DNA of 10,491 bases from JAYELX01 sp964544065 (lineage in GTDB: Bacteria; Chloroflexota; Anaerolineae; Anaerolineales; UBA11858). The stretch is taken from NCBI GenBank assembly GCA_964544065.1, contig CAZJBA010000106.1, forward strand, positions 1-10,491, in the 5' to 3' direction. Below, piece after piece: positions 4,895 to 10,491 of the stretch (positions are counted from its first letter, which is position 1; every line of letters starts with the position of its first letter). The translations under genes and the position numbers were made by a program. Under the pieces are notes generated by a model. The model was not told the DNA's origin. It was given only the letters and a program-made list of their open reading frames with translations, and ran no database searches.

Positions 4895-5896
4895 ATGACA
4901 AAACAAACTTCAACCAAAAAGGCTTGGCGTTTATTGCAAATACAACGGTGTTTGTTTCGTAACCCTCAAGGATACCGATCATCTGAACTGGCAGACATTT
5001 TTAATGTTGATCAACGTACCATCAATCGTGATTTGCAGGATCTCCAACTTGAGCCATTTTATTTACCCTTAATTCAAGAAGATGCTCCAAATTGGCGATG
5101 GCGCATGATGGATGGTGCTCGCTTTACCTTGCCCACACTTCAACTCACTTTGCAAGAGGGGGCCGCTTTATACTTGGCTGCCCGCTTATTAGACCGAACC
5201 AGTGACGAGCACAATCCCTTTGTCAATCGCGCTCTAAGTGCCTTGGCGAATGTTTTGCCACCGGAAATAGGTGATCAAATACAAAAGGTAATCGCACACC
5301 GACCTCAATCCGAAGACTCCACCTTTGCCCAGGTTTTTGAAGTTGTCACGTTGGGATGGGCTGCTGGGCGCGTTGTTCGTATCTGGCATCGATCAAGTAG
5401 CAGTGAGAATGTGCATGATTACCATTTTCATCCCTACCTTATCGAAGCCTCAGCGGTGGGATTTTCAGCCTATGCTATTGGCTGGGCATCCTGGTTTGAT
5501 GAAATACACACCTTCAAGTTGGAACGAATCATGAAGGCAGAATTGACCGAAGATGTTTTTGAGATCCCGAAAGACTTCGACGGGGTTTCTTTGCTTAATA
5601 CAGCCTGGGGAATCGCTTACACAAATCCAGGCGAAACTCCTGAGCAAGTAAAATTAAGGTTCCCTCCTGGGAGAATCACCCGGCGGGTAAAAGAAAGCCA
5701 GTGGCATCCTTCCCAAGAAATCGAAGCAACCCCGGACGAGGGCTGCATTCTGGCAGTAGAAGTGGGGCACCCTTGGGAAATGAAACCCTTTATCCGTGGC
5801 TGGGGTCCAGATTGTGAAGTCTTGGAGCCAGAGTGGTTGCGGGAGGAGATTGCAGAGGAGATGAGGAGAACGGTAGATACGTATAACAGCAAATAA
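4895..5896 (+). CDS. WYL-domain transcriptional regulator of the cas operon
   Basis: 333 residues, cytoplasmic DNA-binding regulator. An N-terminal DeoR-like winged HTH (about residues 8-52; SSELADIFNVDQRTINRDLQ is the recognition region), a middle helical part, a WYL domain (about 145-225; HFHPYLIEASAVGFSAYAIGW then FKLERI) and a C-terminal WCX-type extension (about 250-330; VKLRFPPG ... VEVGHPWEMKPFIRGWG). The W-Y-L triplet is degenerate, reading A-Y-A at 192-194, which also occurs in other divergent WYL proteins. WYL domains are known ligand-binding regulators often beside CRISPR-Cas and phage-defence genes. AGGAAA (4883-4888) precedes the ATG. Only 15 bp separate it from cas8, so it is probably the first gene of the operon and occupies the place where cas6 often sits in this subtype. 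Its ligand is unknown, possibly a nucleic acid. Confidence 0.85.
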   Translation: MTKQTSTKKAWRLLQIQRCLFRNPQGYRSSELADIFNVDQRTINRDLQDLQLEPFYLPLIQEDAPNWRWRMMDGARFTLPTLQLTLQEGAALYLAARLLDRTSDEHNPFVNRALSALANVLPPEIGDQIQKVIAHRPQSEDSTFAQVFEVVTLGWAAGRVVRIWHRSSSSENVHDYHFHPYLIEASAVGFSAYAIGWASWFDEIHTFKLERIMKAELTEDVFEIPKDFDGVSLLNTAWGIAYTNPGETPEQVKLRFPPGRITRRVKESQWHPSQEIEATPDEGCILAVEVGHPWEMKPFIRGWGPDCEVLEPEWLREEIAEEMRRTVDTYNSK

Positions 5897-5911
5897 CCAA
5901 AGGAGCTTTGC

Positions 5912-7405
5912 ATGTTAAAGTACACAGGTCATCCTATAGTAGATATTGGCATAGCAACTATCCTTGCTTTTTCTAACAAAGAGAGACCAGAGCAAGTTTT
6001 GGAAGAAGACTTGGATGCCATTGCAGATTACATGGCTGAAAACTACACGGTAAACCCCTTGCGCGGATATCTAACCGTTGCGTTTCCAAATTCAGGATTT
6101 ACTCAACCGGCTTATTTCAAGCAACCGAAGAAGCAAGAAATCTATAAAGATCGAGTTCTGCGCGCTTATAGGAACAATACGCCAACCACAGATGAACAGG
6201 GGGTTTTTCTCGGTTTGCCAGCGGCTGATATACCTTTTAATGCCCCCAGTTCAAATAAAACTGACTTGCAACCAGGTCGTGCTTTTCGACAACATATACC
6301 TATGCTGACTGGCGAAAAGGTGATTAATTTTCATCCCTATGGAGACGCGGGATTACCAGTATCAGGGCTAGCATTAATAGCAATCCAGGCTGCACCCCTT
6401 GGGAGTGCAAAATGTGAAGGGCGGTTATTGGTTGTGCACTCCGACAATCCTGAAATCATGCGTCATTTTGCCGGAAAATTTTTAGAAGAGAATCGTCGTG
6501 CGATTAATCTGGCACAGGCTGCTAACAATAAGAAAATGCCAGAACCCCATCTTAAATATCGAACGCTATTGGTTGATACCTTGCTCCAGGCACGCGGTAT
6601 GCGCCTAGATAGCCTTTACGGTGAGGAACCTTTCTCAATCACAGCGTATCATTTGACGAATTTTGGTAAAAATGTCGATGTCTCAATTTACCATTTGCCT
6701 AGCCAAGTCATTCTTTACCTAAAGGAAATGTTGAGCGCCAAATATTCAAAAGCCTGGGAACAAATAGTACGACGAGCATGGGTGAAAGAGAAGTTGAACC
6801 ACGGTCAAAAAGAACCTTCTCCAGATTTCAAACCCAATCGCAATTGGCTTTATGAGGATCTTTTCCAATTGATGCAAGATATTCACACTTATGCACCCCG
6901 TTTTATCCGTACCTATTTTCTCCGCGTTGCATTGAACTATGTTAAGGGTAATAAGACAGACCCACGTGGAGCGTATTCAACTCAAAAGGAGGTTAATTTA
7001 GTGTCATGGAAGCTTACAGAACCATTTTTAAGGAGGATTATGCTTATGGAACCTGAACGAATAAACAATATCCGAAAGTTAGGAGATGCGCTGGCTGACT
7101 ACATCAAGCGCGAAAATGATAAAAGGTTTTTCTATGCTTTTTATACGGAAAACCGATATGGATACCTTCGCAACGCCTTGATCAAGGCTAATAACGCTCA
7201 TGTAAAACGTGGCAACTCGCCATTCTTGACACTCGACAATTACTTGAGTGTATTTGAGGTAGGTGAAGACTTAGCTAGAACCAATTGGCGGTTGGCTCGT
7301 GACCTAGTGCTTATCCGCATGGTTGAGCAATTACATGCTAATGGCTGGCTAGGAGCGAACGAAGATGCCATTCCAGAGGTAATCAAAAAGAACGATAAAG
7401 AATAA
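5912..7405 (+). CDS. cas8b: type I-B CRISPR Cascade large subunit Cas8b (Cst1-like)
   Basis: 497 residues, large subunit of the type I CRISPR surveillance complex, expected to recognise the PAM and help recruit Cas3. The family call rests on the N-terminal pattern (YTGHPIVDIGIATILAFS; LRGYLTVAFPNSGFTQP) and on FRQHIPMLTGEKVINFHPYG followed by GLPVSGLALIAIQAAPLG, which I recognise as Cst1-like, and on position directly before Cst2-type cas7 and cas5. Cst1 proteins usually carry two CxxC pairs. Here the matching sites read G97-VF-L100 before GLPA and S151-GL-A154, and only one cysteine (C168) remains, so the zinc site seems lost. AAAGGAG (5899-5905) precedes the ATG. The last 120-135 codons contain two strong in-frame internal ribosome sites and may also be made as Cas11. 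An archaeal-type I-A large subunit is the main alternative. Confidence 0.85.
   Translation: MLKYTGHPIVDIGIATILAFSNKERPEQVLEEDLDAIADYMAENYTVNPLRGYLTVAFPNSGFTQPAYFKQPKKQEIYKDRVLRAYRNNTPTTDEQGVFLGLPAADIPFNAPSSNKTDLQPGRAFRQHIPMLTGEKVINFHPYGDAGLPVSGLALIAIQAAPLGSAKCEGRLLVVHSDNPEIMRHFAGKFLEENRRAINLAQAANNKKMPEPHLKYRTLLVDTLLQARGMRLDSLYGEEPFSITAYHLTNFGKNVDVSIYHLPSQVILYLKEMLSAKYSKAWEQIVRRAWVKEKLNHGQKEPSPDFKPNRNWLYEDLFQLMQDIHTYAPRFIRTYFLRVALNYVKGNKTDPRGAYSTQKEVNLVSWKLTEPFLRRIMLMEPERINNIRKLGDALADYIKRENDKRFFYAFYTENRYGYLRNALIKANNAHVKRGNSPFLTLDNYLSVFEVGEDLARTNWRLARDLVLIRMVEQLHANGWLGANEDAIPEVIKKNDKE
6984..7048 (+). promoter_or_regulatory. two internal Shine-Dalgarno sites with in-frame starts in cas8b
   Basis: AAAAGGAGGT (6984-6993) is followed after eight bases by an in-frame GTG at 7001 (Val364). 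AAGGAGG (7030-7036) is followed by in-frame ATGs at 7040 (gap 3) and 7046 (gap 9; Met379). These are as strong as the sites used for cas7 (AAGGAGGT) and cas5 (AGGAGGAA). The second forces the Arg-Arg pair to be coded AGG-AGG. Confidence 0.6.
7046..7405 (+). CDS. cas11: predicted Cas11 small subunit made by internal initiation in cas8b
   Basis: 119 residues (MEPERINNIRKLGDALADYI to the cas8b stop), in the cas8b frame, starting at an ATG nine bases after AAGGAGG. A 134-residue version would start at GTG 7001 behind an equally good site. The segment is predicted to be mostly helical and charged, and its length suits a Cas11 small subunit, which lines the belly of Cascade along Cas7. Independent translation of Cas11 from within cas8 has been shown for other type I-B, I-C and I-D systems, and no separate small-subunit gene is seen here. 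The gene order cas8-cas7-cas5 leaves no other obvious source. Direct evidence is limited to the ribosome sites, spacing and frame; which of the starts is used cannot be told. Confidence 0.5.
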   Translation: MEPERINNIRKLGDALADYIKRENDKRFFYAFYTENRYGYLRNALIKANNAHVKRGNSPFLTLDNYLSVFEVGEDLARTNWRLARDLVLIRMVEQLHANGWLGANEDAIPEVIKKNDKE

Positions 7406-7435
7406 CTTTAACACATTTTTTAAGGAGGTACGATT

Positions 7436-8494
7436 ATGTCTTTCATAACTGGTTTATTACTCATTGACGCTCCAGCGTCTGCACTTAACAATTTGGGAAA
7501 TATTCCCGGTTCACGCACCGACAATACTGTGGGTGTGAAACTTATTAAAACTAGAGAAGGCGCTTATCCATACGTCTCAGCACAAGCATTTCGGTACTGG
7601 CTACGCACCACGGTAGAGGCAAATAGTGATTGGAAAGCGGCGCCTATTTATCGTGAGGAAAAAGTGGCCTATACAGACGCTAACCCCATCAAGTGGTGGG
7701 ACGATGATTTGTTTGGTTATATGCGCGCACCATCCAAGAAAACATCAGCTAAAGAAAAGCGAGAAGCTGATGATTCACGAGCTGACGAAACTCCTACGAT
7801 TGACACAGTAACACGGATATCCCCATTTAGGGTTAGTACACTAGTATCGATTGCCCCAGTTACCATCACCGAAGATTTCGGTACCATGGCTCGTCATGAA
7901 GGTGATCCAGTTCCCCATGAACATCAGTTTTACCGTACCACCTTACGCGGCCTACTATCTTTGGATTTGCACGCGGCTGGTACGTTCTCGTACCGGCAAA
8001 AAACAGGATACCGAAATTTGGATGATGTGCGAAAACAACAAGCTGAAGAGCTGGATTTGGAACATGTCGAGGCGGAAAAATCATATCGTCTTTCTACAAC
8101 TGAGAGACTTAAACGCATTAGCGCATTACTCGATGGACTGGCTCATTTAGAGGGCGGAGCCAAACAAACACTCCATTATACCGATGTGGCCCCACCACTG
8201 GTGATTTTAGCTGTGACAAAAGGCGGCAATCACATTTTTGGGTATGTGGTGGACGCAACGAGCAAGAGACTACCTACTCTAAAAACTGAAGCATTAGAGG
8301 AAGTTATGGAAGTTTTTGCCGACGAAATTCTTTCTCCAATCTACGTTGGTTGGGTACAAGGTTATTTAGATAATGAACGAACCAAATTTGAGACCTGGGC
8401 GGCGGATTATGAAAACATGAAAATCAGCCATCCCCGGATGGCATACAAAACATTGATTGACGATCTAAGTAAGAACCCGACCTGGCTGGAGTAG
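7436..8494 (+). CDS. cas7: type I-B CRISPR Cascade backbone protein Cas7 (Cst2/DevR family)
   Basis: 352 residues, RAMP-fold backbone subunit that polymerises along the crRNA. The N-terminus is highly typical: TGLLLIDAPASALNN (5-19), PGSRTDNTVGVK (24-35) and YPYVSAQAFRYWLRTT (44-59), the DevR/Cst2 signature. A charged, probably disordered segment follows at about 98-122 (KKTSAKEKREADDSRADE), then ISPFRVSTLVSIAP and the HEHQFYRTTLRGLLSLDL thumb-like region (161-178). The length fits the family at 300-350. AAGGAGGT (7422-7429) with six bases to the ATG is a strong ribosome site, in keeping with the need for several copies per complex. It lies 30 bp after cas8b and 10 bp before cas5. The name DevR comes from Myxococcus development regulators, which belong to this CRISPR family. 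Confidence 0.92.
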   Translation: MSFITGLLLIDAPASALNNLGNIPGSRTDNTVGVKLIKTREGAYPYVSAQAFRYWLRTTVEANSDWKAAPIYREEKVAYTDANPIKWWDDDLFGYMRAPSKKTSAKEKREADDSRADETPTIDTVTRISPFRVSTLVSIAPVTITEDFGTMARHEGDPVPHEHQFYRTTLRGLLSLDLHAAGTFSYRQKTGYRNLDDVRKQQAEELDLEHVEAEKSYRLSTTERLKRISALLDGLAHLEGGAKQTLHYTDVAPPLVILAVTKGGNHIFGYVVDATSKRLPTLKTEALEEVMEVFADEILSPIYVGWVQGYLDNERTKFETWAADYENMKISHPRMAYKTLIDDLSKNPTWLE

Positions 8495-8504
8495 GAGGAA
8501 AACA

Positions 8505-9242
8505 ATGCGTGTTTTAAAGGTGGTGGCGAAGGGGATTACAACTTCCTTTCGCTACCCTCACTTTATGCAGCAAGTTCACCCTACGTATTCTATGCCTCCT
8601 CCATCAACGATTTACGGGCATATTGCCAGTGCGTTAGGGGAATGGTTTGATCCAACGGGTGTGCGGTTTGCGTATCACTTTACATATGATGCAGAAGCTC
8701 AAGATTTAGAACATATCATTGTACTTGTTCCAAAAGGAGGAAGGAGCAAATTAAAGGGTACAAAAATCCCGAAGGTTTTAGAAGGTAAAATTAACCCCTT
8801 TGAACGTCACTTTCTCTTCAATCCTCGTTTAACCCTATACATCAACCAGCCCGATTGGCTAGATGCTTTTCGTAGTCCCCACTACACTGTGGTTTTAGGA
8901 CGTTCTCAAGATTTGTTCACTTACTCTAACGTTGAGGTGGTTGAACTCCAACAGACCAAGCGTGCTTATTTTGAACATACCTTGCTACCCTATGATGCCA
9001 GTCGTCATATTAGTCGTGGTTACGCTATCACAATGCCCCGCTACTTAGATTACGAGGACAGACGCCAACCCACTTTTGATCAATACTTTGTGGTAAACCA
9101 TCGTATACAAAGCGAAGAGTTCTTATGGTTTGGTGAAAAAACATATGAGCAGTACTGGACGGATCCTAATTCTCCAAAGATTAATGACTCTCATTTGGGC
9201 CTAATGTTCCATAGCTTTATTGAGGGCGAACATGCAACCTGA
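8505..9242 (+). CDS. cas5: type I-B CRISPR Cascade subunit Cas5 (Cas5t-like)
   Basis: 245 residues, RAMP-fold protein that caps the 5' handle of the crRNA and contacts Cas8. Supporting motifs are TSFRYPHFM (13-21), the strongly conserved YSMPPPSTIYGHIASALG (28-45), and VVLGRSQDLFTY (129-140), which matches the glycine-containing loop of Cas5. Some Cas5 proteins (type I-C) process crRNA, but in I-B systems Cas6 normally does so; no cas6 is seen in the window. AGGAGGAA (8493-8500) overlaps the cas7 stop codon and lies just before the ATG, so translation is likely coupled. Its last 11 bases overlap cas3. Confidence 0.9.
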   Translation: MRVLKVVAKGITTSFRYPHFMQQVHPTYSMPPPSTIYGHIASALGEWFDPTGVRFAYHFTYDAEAQDLEHIIVLVPKGGRSKLKGTKIPKVLEGKINPFERHFLFNPRLTLYINQPDWLDAFRSPHYTVVLGRSQDLFTYSNVEVVELQQTKRAYFEHTLLPYDASRHISRGYAITMPRYLDYEDRRQPTFDQYFVVNHRIQSEEFLWFGEKTYEQYWTDPNSPKINDSHLGLMFHSFIEGEHAT

Positions 9243-10491
9243 TAAATGGCCTAACTGGATCGAAGATACCCTCATGGCGAAAAGCGCCGACCGAAGCGAA
9301 GGCAAAAAACCTGAAAGCTTAGCGATGCACACTTGGTCGGCGCTTTCCAGATTAGCGGATTTTATCAAATTGCGCTCTCCTCTAGCTCAGCAACTTAAAC
9401 AGCCCCGTTTGTGGCATTGCCTATACTGGGGAGTTTTTCTGCATGATTTTGGGAAAGCTATGCCAGGTTTTCAAGGTGTGCTGAGGGGAGATAACGCTCT
9501 AAAAGAACAATGGAGCGGACACCGACATGAAGTCTTTTCACTAGCTTTTCTGGACTGGATTGTGGATGGGATGAATAAAGAAGAACGTCTGTGGACAGCA
9601 GCAGCAATAGTATCCCATCACAAAGATGTTAAGGACTTGCAGCAGAGCTACCCTGAACCGGAACTGGGCGAGCAAGATATGCTCATTTTGGAACAGTTTG
9701 ATGGGTTCCCGACAGAGCATATCCAGGGATTGCATCGTTGGCTATTGGAGTGTGGTTGGGAATGGGCGCAAGCCTTAAACATAGATACTTTTGGGGTAGC
9801 TCCTGTGGAGTTTGTGTCAATCCCAGAAAGATCTTTCCAAAAAGATGTCGCTAAAAGGATTCGCTATTGGATGCGTGCTTACAAAAAACTCGTGAGAAAG
9901 TTGAATCTTCAGAACGATCCAGCAGTACTTGTTCCTCTCCTAACTTTGCGAGGGATGTTGATCAATTCCGACCATAGCGCCTCAGCTCACGCTCATACTC
10001 TTCCCTCGGTGACTTTTCGGGCAGAAGATGTACTTGCGAAACGCGGTATTCCGCGAGAGGCTCTATACAAACACCAACTCAAGGCAGAAAATAGAGATGG
10101 CTCGATCTTGCTTACAGCCCCTACAGGCAGCGGCAAGACCGAAGCTGCTCTGCTTTGGGCCACTCACCAAAAACACGGTAAATACGCTCCGCCTCGTCTG
10201 TTCTACACGTTGCCATATCAAGCTAGCATGAACGCTATGCTATTGCGCTTGCAGGAAATCTATGACGATGAAAATCTAGTTGGCTTGCAGCATGGCAGAA
10301 GTTTATTAGCGCTTTATCGGCACCTCATGGATAAAAATTACAACCCTAAACAAGCAGAAATGGAAGCTAAGTGGCTTCGTAACCTCGCAAGACTCAACTA
10401 TCCTCCTGTGCGTGTGTTCAGCCCATATCAAATGCTTAAAGGGATGTACCGGCTTAAGGGCTATGAAGCACAGTTGACTGATTACCACAAC
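9232..10491 (+). CDS. cas3: CRISPR nuclease-helicase Cas3, partial (cut at window end)
   Basis: 420 codons without a stop to the window edge, about half of a typical Cas3. The N-terminal HD nuclease has its expected ligands: H33 (AMHTW), H71-D72 (FLHDFGKAMPGFQ), H97/H99 (GHRHE), H129/H130 (SHHKD) and D247 (INSDHSA). The SF2 helicase follows in the same chain: YKHQ (279-282), Walker A APTGSGKT (296-303, K302), motif Ia LPYQASMNAM (327-336) and VFSPYQMLKGMY (395-406); the DExH box lies beyond the window. Cas3 is recruited by Cascade to nick and unwind target DNA in the 3'-to-5' direction. The ATG at 9232 overlaps cas5 by 11 bases, with GAGGG (9222-9226) as ribosome site. Fusion of HD and helicase in one chain fits I-B rather than I-A, where they are usually split. 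Confidence 0.93.
   Translation, partial: MQPDKWPNWIEDTLMAKSADRSEGKKPESLAMHTWSALSRLADFIKLRSPLAQQLKQPRLWHCLYWGVFLHDFGKAMPGFQGVLRGDNALKEQWSGHRHEVFSLAFLDWIVDGMNKEERLWTAAAIVSHHKDVKDLQQSYPEPELGEQDMLILEQFDGFPTEHIQGLHRWLLECGWEWAQALNIDTFGVAPVEFVSIPERSFQKDVAKRIRYWMRAYKKLVRKLNLQNDPAVLVPLLTLRGMLINSDHSASAHAHTLPSVTFRAEDVLAKRGIPREALYKHQLKAENRDGSILLTAPTGSGKTEAALLWATHQKHGKYAPPRLFYTLPYQASMNAMLLRLQEIYDDENLVGLQHGRSLLALYRHLMDKNYNPKQAEMEAKWLRNLARLNYPPVRVFSPYQMLKGMYRLKGYEAQLTDYHN

Noticed and set aside
9541..9735. minus-strand open frame with several cysteines (CCCC) opposite cas3
   Set aside because: It is antisense to the HD domain of cas3; the cysteine run comes from GCAGCAGCA on the coding strand.

Overview
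The window looks like a piece of a Chloroflexota genome, probably Anaerolineae; this placement is an inference from style. A lipoprotein signal peptide is followed by a long Thr/Pro-rich linker and an SUMF1-type domain. There is a small HTH protein of a type I associate with that phylum. The left half is GC-rich and littered with short hairpin repeats. The right half, from about 4500, is visibly more AT-rich and carries a CRISPR-Cas operon that may have been acquired horizontally.

Layout: (1) 1-78 is possibly the last 25 codons of a rightward gene. (2) 271-1293 (-) is an SUMF1/FGE-like lipoprotein without the catalytic cysteine pair. (3) 1294-2065 has no credible gene but is dense in hairpins and repeats, including a roughly 100-bp near-palindrome directly upstream of the lipoprotein gene. 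(4) 2066-4213 (-) is a compact operon, csoR-like copper-sensing repressor, copZ-like metallochaperone, YtcJ-like amidohydrolase. It is read leftward from a good promoter (TTGACA-N17-TACCAT) that abuts a C-run/G-run operator-like sequence; the last two genes overlap by ATGA. (5) 4293-4597 is another repeat-containing spacer. (6) 4598-4849 (+) is a short HTH protein whose C-terminal half looks replaced by AT-rich sequence. (7) 4895-10491 (+) is a tight operon: WYL-domain regulator, cas8b (Cst1 type), cas7 (Cst2/DevR type), cas5 (Cas5t type), cas3 (HD plus helicase, cut by the window end).

How the genes work together: Cas8, Cas7 and Cas5 would form a type I-B Cascade surveillance complex that recruits the Cas3 nuclease-helicase, with the WYL protein as likely operon regulator. 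No cas6, cas4, cas1, cas2 or CRISPR array is visible; they may lie to the right. The most interesting signal is inside the 3' third of cas8b: two strong in-frame Shine-Dalgarno sequences, each followed at good spacing by an in-frame start codon (GTG 7001, ATG 7046). They predict separate production of a small subunit (Cas11) from the cas8 gene. The Cas8 protein also appears to have lost both CxxC pairs that give the Cst1 family its name.
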